A stretch of 35,683 nucleotides of DNA from a virus, in IMG/VR virus record IMGVR_UViG_3300025096_000064, positions 1 to 35,683 of that record; one strand, 5' to 3'. The position numbers and the translations under genes are program-made. The notes beneath the pieces were generated by a model. It was not told where the DNA came from and made no database searches. It saw only the letters and a list, made by a program, of their open reading frames with translations. The stretch's first letter is position 1; the number at the start of each line of letters is the position of its first letter. Below are positions 17,701-26,500 of the stretch, piece after piece.

Positions 17701-18957
17701 AAATGCACAATTATCTTCTATCGCGGCAATGAGACAACTGACGTTTTAGAAAAAGACATTCTTGAGACTGTTAAAGTTGGTGATAAGTTGACATTGACCA
17801 GTGACAATTCACTGGAACGCGAAAAGGCAAGAACTGTATTTGACATCTCATCTGTTGATGTTGTAGAAACAAACACATATACTGGTCCCGGTATTATTAC
17901 AACTGGAGAACTTAGACCAGTCATCTGGTGTAAGCAGAGACAAGATATTACAATTAATGGTCAAAGTGTTGATAAATCTCGTGAGGAATATGAGGCAAAT
18001 ATCTTCCCTGCAACAAATGTCATTCAACCTGTCGGATCAAATGATCAATCAATCTATGTCTTGAATGCAAGAACATTCTTTGATTCGCAAAATGAGAATC
18101 CAACTCCACCAAAAACCAGAACTGATATCCAAATAATGACTCAGGATACACAAGTAAGTGCTGCAGCAACTGCTACCATTGATGCTAATGGCACTGTAAC
18201 TGGACTGACTATCACAAATGCTGGTGTTGGTTATACTATGGCACCTATAGTTTCAATTGAGAATTCTGTTGGTCTTGGAACAACTGCAACTACTACAGCA
18301 ACTTTATCTGGAGCAAAAGTCGGTTCACTGTCTATCACCAACGCAGGATCTGGATACACACAAGCACCAACTGTACTGATTGCTCACCCACAAGCAGTTG
18401 TGGAAACCATAGAGAATGTAAGTTACAAAGGTGATTTTGGTGAGATTATTGGCATATCAACCTCAGATGTGAACCCTAGTGAAATTATGTTTGATCTTCA
18501 TATCCCACCTGGTTCTTATATGAGAGATACTACCATTGTTGGTACAGCAGTTACTATCAGTCAAATTATTGGTGGAGACTACTTTACAGTTTATGGAACT
18601 GGAGTTGGAGTTACTGCAAGTAATTACAATACTCTTAGAATTGACGATACAGTAATTGGCATTGTAACTCATCACAGCGATGGTGTTTATCAAGCAGCAA
18701 GAACTGGTGCTGTGGACGTAGTAGTTGCAGGTATCACAACAACTATTAGAAGAGTCTATTGTAAGATTAGTGCAACCAACATCGATGGTAGTTTTGATGA
18801 TAATCTTGGAACTTACAGTTGGGGTAAAATTGAAACAACTAATAGAACATCTGGACGTGAGTTTAATTTTTATAATGAAGATGGAGTAACTGGAATTGAA
18901 ACCTCTGCATTCGTTAGAAGGGTTCTTCCTCTAGAGAATAAAAACTATCTGGTCTAA
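5743..18957 (+). CDS. Giant gp7-like baseplate wedge protein with YHYH domain and repeat modules (4,404 aa)
   Basis: This uninterrupted 13.2-kb gene occupies the T4 gene 7 position between gp6 and gp8. Residues about 1-225 resemble the C-terminal core of T4 gp7: SFYVSKGTEQSYDILFRALY (193-212) corresponds to the gp7 helix that locks onto gp6. The remaining 4,100 residues are beta-rich. Visible modules are an ID-E-I turn module (75-140, 1757-1806, 3516-3576), 'TGD' modules (near 586, 810, 916, 1948, 2105, 3396), three tandem 'DVY-NG-KL-DY' repeats (about 1030-1226) with a lone copy near 3936-3996, a YHYH-like domain (about 1400-1560), an 'SGA' module (about 2601-2660), and about twelve GxGY motifs. 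There is no signal peptide or membrane segment. The protein probably forms the wedge core plus a large peripheral assembly or adhesin support. The gp7 link is from remembered sequence. Confidence 0.88.
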   Translation: MVNKGVKISTVVESQLPSFVRASYPLAAEFLEEYYKSQDSQSLPANIINNIDQYVKVDNLTNLVTQASLGSSISFFDTTLKTDSTEGFPSQYGIIQIDSEIITYTGITTNSFTGCVRGFSGITSYRAPNKSDELIFSATDTAEHSSGSTINNLSILFLQEFLKKLKRQILPGFEDRKLYEGLDQSLFLKEADSFYVSKGTEQSYDILFRALYGKDVELIRPSDYLFIPSDARYQLVNNLVVEAVDGNPELLFNKTLFQDADQYNKRASGSISKVEKIERGEKTYYTISLDSDYNKDIDVEGGSIRGTFVVNPKTELLNSVSIGATVLDVDSTVGFAATGEIVAILHNGTSQVLEYLSKSTNQFFDVSGITQAMSDDQELRQNFVAYGYTSSAQADPVQVRIGAVLEELVIPEDVYYTNKGDKIQIKTLGDFDKSKKSTVWQYNHKTTFTIESITAQSAALTYDVKTFDDNGILLGDTVTLTDNTSTSTTFTVDQIKTSNTFVVSGSTLDPSKFYTVTRSLSKGDSTNYPYISNFITNVQNTYLNNDDVYVASNSIPCYPNQSLAPENYSVSFSGTFSGENLNIGSHPFMTGDAVNLIGDGFSRAAGVYFVKVVDNTTIKLAVSRPNISTNNFIEIKGSSANARLVKFGYKGKSLQPQGLLRKISDPVNDGTIVDIKSTPVGMLVNGVEVGSYKGEDNVSFGSINTVEVIAEGDGYDIINPPLLNISDSVGSAATGSVSVKGGLVRIEVIDPGSDYLEFPTVTITGGNGTGAKTEATLAEFIYDVTFNSIASANQVDLPLNTIAIGELHKFRDGEHVFYETNGLTPIGGLESNSEYFIGVVDAFRVKLYKTQTDAVTGKNVVDLTSYGVGGHTLRTVDFRKKVGSIRVIDSGENYENKLRKVATTGINTANNLVNIRDHGYKSGDIVTYETTGNEILGLSTAQSYYVTSYDDNQFYLSEVGIGSTTRAQYYNAGEFIDLRSVGSGTHEFNYEPIEVKVEGIVGLTTVTTTKSIIVDSRTIRSGIVTEIATVGQTDFAFSYPARPNRPQLLDVFMDGIRLNDVDYDATSSTQIVLQSPANGTEIVEMVSYASSVRTQYTEVTAGAGQTNYPFIYSPENLDVVVNGVKLPQRDYESDTGTTVILDSGAAAGDSVELIGYPDVIRKETTITAQQGQTKFTFPHQTEYSLIDVYLNGTKLPVEDYDATNQSFIELNEPTIAGDVVYLSFFVLSELIFLGSDFNATVQPIFRGNIKTVGLSDNGSGYGSNSIINYNRQPLFTLNSGKSAEVIPIIDQKTGGIQDVVIKNTGSGYNAPPDLVIAGEGLGAIFTPIVKNGVLTEIIVISPGRGYNQSNTTVRVVAAGLGAKFDANIKTWTLNEVQKLIERNKISADDGVLYNQTSGSLEYTHLYAPRELRKQVYGTKFVNGIETFLPDIVFNASGKEVDSTSHSPIIGWAYDGNPIYGPYGFDTPSGGVVRRMLSGYTKDLKTGRPPLSEFPFGLFIEDFTFDNSGDLDEHNGRFGITPEFPNGTYAYFMTISDDFALSGPFKNFKTPVFPYVVGQSFKSSPILFNFHSTSNQSNIDINSSGWFRNTDPYKLESDFAAYQYLFNPNKVRKQTSVVKYSQPGGLDNIDIYNDGKGFKVGDSINFSGSTGRGAFGKVSRLTGKTVTSIANSTTYVESIEFVSLDNTGRFIGVAPEPHGLKNLDIVSVTGLSTFRTDLIENTQIRLPDASLSLTAGISTVSITGFVTHFSLASIPQHPLILENDILTVDDEQVKVLNVDRNKSSIRVLRAQNSTAGFPHSVTSPIAQESRRVQVSTNFKKSDSSRLDRELYFEPETTVGLGATWGVGITSTLFLGQVNHQSPVSFETGSNTILLFQRPQDISNFIGGGYVSITNPTTSGFAVNNAKVLSVGSTSITVDFDTTTLVGGGVTGFLNSVVTQEIPTRSIFIADHGLTTGDRVVYNSNGGTSLTVKRDTAVNTALTQDQELFVKRIDNNIISFAQTASDLNLDKGILQFVGLGTDVYHSFKTVRSDVIIGQIEKNNVTVSTASTHGLSLRDIVNIDINVGIAQTFKVVYNDFNRRTLINPVEFTNNDVVVARDTIRLDRHEFQNGEKVIFIGTTGQLANDQIYYVVVFDNNNIRLSNTHLDATSSLPIFINFSTTFSGSIAPVNPEINYYANQKVIFDLSDSSLSYTSPSGSSESSFNFEVYTDHTFTNPYLTSGELGIFDIKKTGVVGIDTNAKLELETTSSSPQVLFYALTPVPGSSGPTKNTIIQDDDKIVNPNSLIRQSALYGGEHVVTSIAATSFTYTIDNRPKFAVHDPEISIISYDTGSITAIGGISSIRVNSGSGYMSLPEISTIVSAAGTEAILNGISTSIGRIKTADIQDIGFDYPSDNSVRPTVRISNILDISRYFSFKKIGISSAGEGYTNPADLVILDGITNEKIDEVILVYELGDTEVSIDENTRDLYNVDPIIIPTNNSNGVGINTITYNTLNSEVTAVLVGSFATVGGFPFNVGDEIFVEGAAVLGTNVKGFDSKDYTYAFFTVTDIEPQYGGVNAEVKYNLGDYLKSGDVVGAFDPTNSSARVIPRKNMPSFSVILEQNDFLDGETIIGDNGTTGVVDRWDPIAGHLNIINPTGPFVSGEDIEGQTSGTHAIIVNNIAFESSYNLGSSSKVNQGWKRFTGFLNNDLSRVEDSDYYQYFSYELKSQVSLENWDEPVQSLNHPAGWKKFSNLLMVSRDLANTGIRTDQDNGDVSSVVDVISRVDTYCLYDWDLASENDLSINGVISSDEIIFNSQLIQNYFESIGNRVLSIDDISDQFNSYQRVDEFSTVDTYVLDDRSKKYITYVKDRRFTNERQLMMVTVLQNDIQGFLNQYGRVESVSDLGSFDFSIDNREGNLRFFPIKTKINNYDISLASYNNNDVVAGIGSTMVGSVADVYTSQTPIIAGFATFPVVSIAKTYSGAKILVSASSTDNFHQYDEITLLRDKARDVAISEYGNLTDLNLIATSTVGLGTYDATIPNKVAVTINTSTYANFSGIITTTGGSGSGPFGGFNIGDHTRFTGDGQRQLTIGPVDARVFDDVNVFAIVGNDGNGGEAPEVSDGISLRYSIDGGLNYINSGIIVPYNGADSLSTHTKLIPDAAKTSSTLFRFQQNANSGNDFDTYGFKNIRFNSERMILNFYPHAGIAGTVNALTVGLGITEATGIGSMTFNTNTVETLRTNISASATPSATRIAGWSSDIFNGGYLLVGVTDSTNDEQEIFELMAVQDDLDQFVSEFGNVMTNSGLGTVGIACTDTTVKILYTPNANIDVDVKVYQHSMRLVDNFNDDTGIGFSNGSINSGFGDYVGTELDITRAFELKHKTENIFHRYFAPTTDPRAGAPIDNGVVNVTANSITLTEHFFVTGEEVTYSLPTFGAFRPIGIVTTNIPGVGTTDILPDNLYIIKIDNKTVKVAAAASDALAIPSRPLEFSSTGIGVSHRLVSTKQNQRVVVAIDNIIQSPTVKTTPTTTTSAAVSTFDDIINFSAIDDYKSGDLVQIDDEIMFIDTVNEVTKKVGVRRGWMGTTITTHTTNAVIEKVVGNYNIVGNTVNFVSPPYGKDPIGTSTNEPDDKYWVGITTRSTFSGRSFMKGGTPNGDVDTYHDNYVLNDLTPQFTGVGTEFTLSTGTASTLTGISTNNGIILLDGFFQSPTRFSAQSIIQNQYMEETVGVTSIFFNGPPTGGKITSIGSTYGNGYQALVAAGGTAVVTDTGTIGSIAIGLTGSGYRSGLQTVNVSLATSTVGLSTLTPVGIASVLNGNVVSVQITNPGFGYTSSNPPEVVFDSPFSYENLVLDYVSGTTGIGTGASVSIVVGQGSSVIDGIIVNSGLGYTFGDRLTVAVGGTMGVPLNTSKTFNQFEINVIDTYSQQFSGWTLGNLVVFDKIEDKFNGFDSEFPLAIDGIRQSIIGFDGVDLDQTLLVFIDNVLQVPGEAYEFAGGSIIVFTEPPKSDYKCTIIFYRGNETTDVLEKDILETVKVGDKLTLTSDNSLEREKARTVFDISSVDVVETNTYTGPGIITTGELRPVIWCKQRQDITINGQSVDKSREEYEANIFPATNVIQPVGSNDQSIYVLNARTFFDSQNENPTPPKTRTDIQIMTQDTQVSAAATATIDANGTVTGLTITNAGVGYTMAPIVSIENSVGLGTTATTTATLSGAKVGSLSITNAGSGYTQAPTVLIAHPQAVVETIENVSYKGDFGEIIGISTSDVNPSEIMFDLHIPPGSYMRDTTIVGTAVTISQIIGGDYFTVYGTGVGVTASNYNTLRIDDTVIGIVTHHSDGVYQAARTGAVDVVVAGITTTIRRVYCKISATNIDGSFDDNLGTYSWGKIETTNRTSGREFNFYNEDGVTGIETSAFVRRVLPLENKNYLV
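8830..9420 (+). repeat. Three tandem coding repeats 'DVY-NG-KL...DY...GD'
   Basis: Residues about 1030-1226 of the giant repeat a roughly 65-residue unit: a Gln-Thr-x-Phe strand, D-V-x-x-x-G-x-K/R-L, D-Y, T-x-I/V-x-L, G-D-x-V-x, then a loop. The same unit occurs about six times in the DUF4815 protein. The repetition is at protein level; DNA copies are diverged. Confidence 0.7.
9940..10420 (+). other. YHYH-like domain within the giant
   Basis: The encoded stretch contains SPIIGWAYDGNPIYGPYGF followed by a helix-poor region and DEHNGRFGITPEFPNGTYAY, the two hallmark blocks of the YHYH family as I know it. In the second block the usual final His is replaced (TYAYF rather than TYHYH). The family occurs in many marine bacteria and in cyanomyovirus structural proteins; its biochemical role is not established. 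Confidence 0.75.
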
Positions 18958-18964
18958 ATAAATA
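18957..18964 (+). promoter_or_regulatory. Late promoter motif AATAAATA, upstream copy before gp8
   Basis: Fits NATAAATA and overlaps the last base of the giant gene's stop codon. A second motif follows at 18992-18999, so gp8 may have two late starts. Confidence 0.45.
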
Positions 18965-18991
18965 AAAAATAAAAGACCATCACATTTAGTT

Positions 18992-18999
18992 GATAAATA
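18992..18999 (+). promoter_or_regulatory. Late promoter motif GATAAATA upstream of gp8
   Basis: Fits NATAAATA, 22 nt before the gp8 ATG within a 63-nt A/T-rich gap. It would restart late transcription after the 13-kb giant gene. Confidence 0.6.
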
Positions 19000-19020
19000 A
19001 GAAAAAACGTCCCATAGAAA

Positions 19021-20577
19021 ATGTCGGCAATTATAACTGACCAATTTAGAATATTAAGTGCGAAGAATTTCGTAACATCTGTAGGTTCTACGGAAAATGC
19101 CTATTATTCTTTCATTGGTCTACCAAACGCAACCGAAATTGGTCCTACTTGGAACACTAGTCCTCCTGCCCCAAAGGATAGTTTTCAAGATGAGGATGAC
19201 ACCTGGGACACTATAGTTTCTCTTAAAAAAATTACATCGAATGATGTAAGAAGAGTTGTTAAAAAAATTGATTGGACCTCTGGTTCAACTTATGATATGT
19301 ACAGACAGGATATCAATAGAGATAATCTGTCATTGCCATCAAATGCAACGCATTTGTATGATGCAAATTACTATGTAATGAATAGTAAATTTAAAGTTTA
19401 TATTTGCTTGCAAAACGGTACTGATCCTGAAAATACATCTGGAAGACCATCGCTGGACGAACCAGACTTTACTGACTTGGAACCTAGAGCAGCAGGAACT
19501 AGTGGTGATGGATATGTTTGGAAGTACCTATACACTGTCAATCCTGCTGATATTGTAAAATTTGACTCTATTGACTTTATTCCAGTCCCATCAGATTGGA
19601 AAACCGGCACAGACAATGCTGCAGTGAGAGAAAATGCTGCCACTAGTGGACAGTTAAAGATTGTCACAGTAACCAACCGGGGAGTTGGTCTTGGTACTGC
19701 AAATAGAACCTATACAAGAGTTCCCATTAAGGGAAATGGAAGGGGTGCTGAGGCAACAATCATCATTGGTAATGACTCTAAAGTTGAGTCAATCAATATT
19801 TCAAAAGGTGGTTCTGGATATACTTACGGTATTATAGATCTTGTTGGTGGTAGCGTTCCAACTGGTTCTACAACTCCAATATTTGATGTCATTGTGCCTC
19901 CTCAGGGTGGTCACGGTGCCGACATTTATCGTGAATTGGGTGCTAAAAATGTTTTGATTTACTCTAGAATTGAAAATGATTTGGAGAACCCAGACTTTGT
20001 TGTTGGTAATGAAATCGCAAGAGTTGGTATTGTTGAGAATCCCAAAGCATATAACTCATCATCTAATTTGAACCTAGATAAGGCAAGTGGTGTTTATGCT
20101 CTCAGGTTAACTGGGTCAGCAACGACAACATTTACCCCAACCGCAGACTCTTTTGTTACTCAGACTGTTGGCGTAGCGTCAACTGCTGTTGGTCGTGTCA
20201 TATCTTACGACAACATAACTGGTGTCCTAAAGTATTGGCAAGACAAGAGTATGGCAGGTTTCAATACTGATGGTACTCAAAACATCGACCCTGATTATGG
20301 ACTCCAACTGAATAAATTTGGTAGCATTGGAGTTGGTGGTTCTACGATTGTCTTCAATAATGAAGTAAGCACAGGACTGCTTATTGATACTGGGTTTTCC
20401 GGTATTACTACGGTAATAAATAATAGAACTTACAATCTTGGTCAGTCTTTCGTGAATGGTGTGGCACAACCTGAGGTTGAAAAATATTCTGGAAACATAA
20501 TTTACGTCGATAATAGACCCTCTATTACCAGATCGACCAACCAAAAAGAAGATATCAAGGTTATTTTGCAATTCTAA
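19021..20577 (+). CDS. 8: Baseplate wedge protein gp8
   Basis: The N-terminus MSAIITDQFRILSAKNFV and the following block (Y-Y-S-F-I-G, then W-D-T-I-V-S-L-K-K-I and VDWTSGSTYDMYRQD-like residues at about 78-95) are the gp8 pattern of T4-like cyanophages. gp8 is a homodimeric wedge component that binds gp7 and gp10 in T4. The length of 518 residues exceeds T4 gp8 (334). Part of the excess is a GxGY-type insertion (GGSGYTYG near residue 263) preceded by AEATIIIGNDSKVESINIS. Another segment near 375-400 resembles the 'SGA' modules of the giants. The ATG at 19021 lacks an obvious ribosome binding site. The next gene starts 9 nt after its stop. Confidence 0.9.
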   Translation: MSAIITDQFRILSAKNFVTSVGSTENAYYSFIGLPNATEIGPTWNTSPPAPKDSFQDEDDTWDTIVSLKKITSNDVRRVVKKIDWTSGSTYDMYRQDINRDNLSLPSNATHLYDANYYVMNSKFKVYICLQNGTDPENTSGRPSLDEPDFTDLEPRAAGTSGDGYVWKYLYTVNPADIVKFDSIDFIPVPSDWKTGTDNAAVRENAATSGQLKIVTVTNRGVGLGTANRTYTRVPIKGNGRGAEATIIIGNDSKVESINISKGGSGYTYGIIDLVGGSVPTGSTTPIFDVIVPPQGGHGADIYRELGAKNVLIYSRIENDLENPDFVVGNEIARVGIVENPKAYNSSSNLNLDKASGVYALRLTGSATTTFTPTADSFVTQTVGVASTAVGRVISYDNITGVLKYWQDKSMAGFNTDGTQNIDPDYGLQLNKFGSIGVGGSTIVFNNEVSTGLLIDTGFSGITTVINNRTYNLGQSFVNGVAQPEVEKYSGNIIYVDNRPSITRSTNQKEDIKVILQF

Positions 20578-20586
20578 TAAAGACAG

Positions 20587-23500
20587 ATGCCACAGGAAAC
20601 TAATCTCAATGTCGCTCCATACTTTGACGACTTTGATCCTAACAAAAACTATTACAAGGTACTGTTTAAACCAGGGTATCCAGTTCAAGCTCGTGAACTG
20701 ACTACCTTACAGTCGATTCTTCAGAATCAGGTTGAACAGTTTGGCAACCACGTCTTTAAAGAGGGCGCGAAGGTCATTCCCGGTCAGACAACTTTTAACA
20801 GTCAGTATTTTGCAGTTGAGTTGGAAAACTCTTTTGCTGGGATTACGTTGTCATCTTATGCTAGTTTTCTAGTAGGTCAGACGATTCGTGGTGAACAATC
20901 TGGAGTTAGAGCAAGAGTTGAAAAGGTACTTTTACAGTCAGAGTCGGACAAAAATAACACAACTTTATATGTAAGTTACATCTCATCAAATGTAAATAAT
21001 GCTTCTCAAGCATTTAACAGTGGTGAAAACTTACTTACTGAAGGTGGAATTCGCACATCAAATGTCATCTTCATTGAGAATGAAACATTTGCGACTACCA
21101 TTAGTGACAGTTCAACATCAACCGGTTCATCTTTCTCAGTTGAAGATGGAGTATATTTCCTGAGAGGAACCTTTGTCAATGTAGAAACTCAATCAATTAT
21201 TCTTGATCAGTATACAAATACTCCAAGTTATAGAATTGGTTTTGATGTTGTTGAGGAGTATGTTACTGCAGATGTAGATCCTACACTATACGACAACTCA
21301 CAGGGATATAATAACTATACTGCTCCAGGTGCAGATAGATTTAAAATTACTGCGGTTCTCAGCAAAAAAGCACTATCAGATTTTGAAGATGATAATTTTG
21401 TTGAGATTGCAACCATACAAGACGGTGTAGTAAGAACTGCGCCTAATAATTCACAATATAATTTACTTAACGATGCTCTTGCATCCAGAACTTACGAGGA
21501 GTCTGGTGACTACTATGTAAGACCATTTAAACTCTCTACTTTAAACTCATTAAATGATAATCAGGGTAATAATGGAGTATTTAAAGTAAATCAACTGACT
21601 TATGAAGGAAATACTCCTTCAGATGATCTTGCTCTGTTTAGATTATCTCCAGGTTTAGCATACATTCGTGGATATAGAGTTGAAACTAAGGCACCTACAT
21701 TCTTAGATGTAGAAAAACCAAGAACAACTAAAGAATATAAAAGTCAAGGATTAAATTATTTGACTGGACCGTCAGTGTCCTTGAATAACGTTGCTGGAAC
21801 TCCAGTATTGGGTATCAACACATCATATACTGTAAGTTTAAGAAACTCAAGAAAAGCAATCGACAAGATTGCTGCTGGAGAAGAAGTTGGTCTTGCGAGA
21901 GTCTATGACTTTGCATTAGAGAGTGGTTCATATAATGCAACTAATCTAGATGCAAACGAGTGGGACATTTCACTGTATGATATTCAAACATATACAAATA
22001 TCACTTTAAGTCAACCAATCAATGTATCAAAATCAACCTTTGTAAAAGGTAAGTCTAGTGGTGCAACAGGATTTATTAAGGATACTGTCACTAATAGTAA
22101 GGCACTCAAACTCTATGATACAAAGGGATCTTTTTCTGCTGGAGAAAGTTTTGTTATTAACGGTAAAGATGATGGAAGAATCGCTCTTGCTATTACCGCA
22201 AATGGTCTTGAAGACGTAAAATCCATCTATGGTTTTGTTGGTGCAGCAGGCACGTTCAATGCAGACACAACTCTGACAACAAAATTGTCTTTGGGCGAAG
22301 CAACAGTCTCTCTTAGAGACTTAGCAAAAAACACAAGTGTAGTTACTCTTCCAAATTTAACTTTTGCCAATCTATTAAAACCTGGAAATATTGTATCTTA
22401 TTATAACTCTGAGAACTTTATTCTCGAGAATTCTTCAACTAAGGGAATCTCAACATCATCCGTTGCAAACGGACAAAGAGCATTTTTAGTTTATCACGTT
22501 CCTGGTGCCGAAGATGTATATCTTAATGGTATACACTTGTCAGAATCTGAGTACGTCTCTACAGGTTCAACTGGCATTATGCTTAATGTTGCATCATATG
22601 AGGATGATGAACTTAATGTAAATGGATTTATTGGTGGTATCAAAGATAGACAAGAAGTCCTTGCTTATGCTGGACAAACTGTTGTTCCATTCTCAACTAC
22701 ATCCAATCTTACATCCTCTCAAATAGCAAACACACAACTGTACATCAATGGCATTAAAATTGATGATAGTCAGTTCTCTGTTTATAGTGGAGATGAGTTT
22801 ATTCTCTTAGATTCTCCAGCACTTGGAAACGGAGTGCAAGCAGAATTCGATCCATATACTAGGGGTACAAAAGTTGGTTTGACTACGGTAACAACAACTG
22901 TACCACAAACTATATTCGCCAGTGCATATGCTCCAGGAAACGAAGAAGTTTATCTCAATGGTGTTAAACTCTTAAAAGACCTTGAGTACACAGCAAAAAA
23001 TGGAACTAGCGTTTCATTAAACAATGCAACATCCTCAGGAGATGTTATAGAGATTATTGAAAATGCAGCAGGAACTGTTACTGGTATTAACACAGTAACT
23101 GCCGTAGGTCTTCAAACTGGATTTGCGGGTCCATTCGTCGCTGGTAAAACTAATGTATTTTACAATGGCATAAAACTCAGAGAAGGTATTGAATATGTTG
23201 GTTCTAGTTCATCTTCAATCTACATTTCAGTAGGAGCAGAGAATGGTGATAAAGTTGAGATTATTGGATATGGTACTGATAGAGGCGCTGGTTTTACTAC
23301 ATCAATCTCAGAGAATCAAAAAATTATCAATTATGACACCAAAAATAATTATGTAGACTTATTTGTGGACGGAGTTAAGTATAATAAGACTGACTTCTCT
23401 ATTGTTCAAGGTGGAACATCACTTGAAATCAATTATCCATTGTTTGTTGGAGACCTTGTAGACACTGTTGTTTTTGAACCAGGATTCTTTACTAGCAGTA

Positions 23501-26500
23501 AGTTTACAACAATTGCCAACCAAAAGAATTTTAGTGTCATTTATACAATTGGTTTTGTAGATGTTTATGTAAACGGCGTCCTCTTTGATTCAACTCTTTA
23601 TACTGCGGTTGATGGACAAACTGTTTCATTTGAGACTGGATTAGAAGCAGGAGATCTTGTAGAGTTTATCTCCTATTCGACTGAGACATTTGATATCAAA
23701 AATTCAAATGTTGTATATCTGCCATCATATGCAGAGATTAGAACAATTAATACTCAGGGAGCATTTACTGTTGTTACTGTTGCTCCAGTTGCAACCATTA
23801 CAGGAATCTGTAATGGTTCCTTGCCAAGTACAACACTCAATGTTCCAAACTTAGACCTTATCTCCGCAAAAACAACAACATCTTCAGATAACACTCTATT
23901 TACAGCAATGCCAAGGAGAAACATCTCTGATGTTAATCTCTCATCATCAAATCTGACAATCAGAAAGCAGTATGATGTTACTGTAACTAACAACTCAACA
24001 AATACAATCTCAGCAGAAACCAACGAAACCTTCCTGCCATTTGACGAGGAAAGATACTCACTGACATTTGTTGATGGTACTATTGAACCACTGACAAGGG
24101 ATATGTTGACCTTTGGTGCTGGTGATACCCGATTGACAATTAATAATGTAAACAAATTTGGTGGAGCAGCACGTCTTGTTACAACTCTGAGAAAGATTAA
24201 CGTTGTATCAAAACAGAAAGAGAATCAAAGATCTAGCAGCATTATTGTTGCGAAATCAACTCAAGTCTCTGCTGGTGTTGGAACAACCACTCTTAATGAT
24301 GGTCTTGCATACGGCAACTATCCATACGGCACTCGTGTTCAGGATGAGGAGATATCATTGAATGTGCCTGATGCACTCTCCTTGCGTGGCGTATTTGAAT
24401 CATACGATACATCTGACCCTAGTGCCCCTCAATTAGTGCTCACGGCGCTTACAGGACCCAATGCGACAACATTAGACCTCATCTTAGGCGAGACTATCAT
24501 TGGAACAGTCAGCAATGCAAGAGGAACCTATGTTGAGAAGAAGAATGACGTCATTGTAGAGTATGTTGCATCCAATAAAAAGTCATTTGCTGTTGGAGAA
24601 AAAATTACATTTGAGGAATCTGGTATTGAAGCAGTCGTTGCTGATATCAATACTGGTAGCAGAGATATTACAGATTCTTATCAATTAGATAATGGTCAGA
24701 GAGATACATTCTATGATTACGCAAGAATCAGACGTATTGTCGGTAAAGATGCTCCAAAGAAGAAGATTAAGGTTTACTTCCAACACGCATTCTATGACTT
24801 AAACGATACTGGTGATATCACAACCGTCAATTCTTACAGTACAATCGATTACTCTAAGCAGGTTCCTTACTACAAGGATCTGAGGAATACGGATATGATT
24901 GATATTCGTCCAAGAGTTTCCACTTATTCACTCACCGAGGGTTCTACCTCACCATTTGAGTTTGCTGGAAGATCCTTCACTCAAGATGGAAACAGTGCTA
25001 AGAATATCCTTGCTCCAGATGAGTCAATCCTACTTGACTATAGTTTCTATCTGCCAAGAATTGACAAGGTTTATGTCAATAAGAATGGAGTATTCAAAGT
25101 TGTAAGTGGAACACCTGCTGAACAACCAGCACCACCAGCAGCAATTGATGACTCAATTGAGGTAGCAGAGATCTTCCTGCCACCATATCTCTATAATACC
25201 GATAATGCTTCTGTCAAACAGAAGAAATATAAGAGATTCACCATGAGTGACATCTCAACTCTTGAAAAGAGAATCAAGACTCTTGAGAAATTTACAAAAC
25301 TGACAGCATTAGAATCTGAGACCTCAAACCTTGTAATCTCAGATAATAATGGTATTAACAAGTTTAAGTCTGGATTTATTGTTGATAGTTTCAAAAACAG
25401 CACTAATCAAGACCTGAGGAACGGAGTCAAAAACTCCATCAATCCAAACAATGGTGAGATTAGACCATCTCATTATACAACAGCAGTTGATCTGGTACTT
25501 GGATCAAGTTCCGTTATTGGACTTGGGCAATCATCTGATCCATATGCAGACTTAAACTTTGCTACTGATCTTAAGGGATCAAACATCAGAAAAACTGGAG
25601 ATGTTGTTACTCTTGATTATACAACTCAAGAGTGGTTGTCACAAAAATTCGCTACCAGAACAGAAAAACTGACTCCATACTTAGTCAACTTCTGGGAGGG
25701 AACGGTTGAATTGAGACCATCCTCTGATGTTTGGGTTGATGAAGTTAATGTTGAACCAGAAAATCTACAGATTGCTGGTGATTATACTGCATCAATCAAA
25801 ACTGTTACTAAAGTGGAACAGTTTGACTCACAAATCGGATTCCTGCCAACAATTTGGAATTCCTGGAACACATTGTGGACTGAAAATTTAGGTCTTCTTG
25901 ATGAGGCAGAAGCAAATTCAGTTTATCCAACATTCTATGGATCTGATACTACACAATCAGGAACCAAAGACTGGATTGGATTGGGTCAAGTTGGCGATGA
26001 AGTTAAATCCATCACATCTGATGTAGAAGCATCTGCTGTGTCCGTAGAGACATCAGAGTTGAGTGTTGGGGACATCATCCCAATGATAAGATCCAGGAAT
26101 GTAGAGTTTGTTTCTAAGAGACTCAAACCAAACAGTCAAATGTATGCGTTTTTCGATGGAGTAGATGTTAATCAGTATATCATTCCAAAACTTATCGAAG
26201 TTGATATGGTTGGTGGAGCATTTATTGTTGGTGAAACAATTAAGGGGTACTTCCCAAGTGTTGACTATAATGTATCACCAAGTGATGTTAATCCTTATAT
26301 TAGTTTTAGAGCAGCAAAATCAAATCATAAAACTGGTTCATATCTGAATCCAGCAACTACATTTGAACAGAATCCATATGAAACAACACTGAATATCCCA
26401 ACAAATTATTCATCTACTTCAACCGTTGTCAACGTAGATATCTTCTCTTTAGCAAATGAACCACAAGGTGAATACTACGGTTTCATTAATCAGGGAATGA

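Noticed and set aside
5743-18957. Possibility that the 13.2-kb frame is an assembly fusion of several genes
   Set aside because: The frame is uninterrupted, no internal terminator, late promoter or stop-start junction is visible, and module types recur along its whole length; giant genes at this position are known in cyanomyoviruses.
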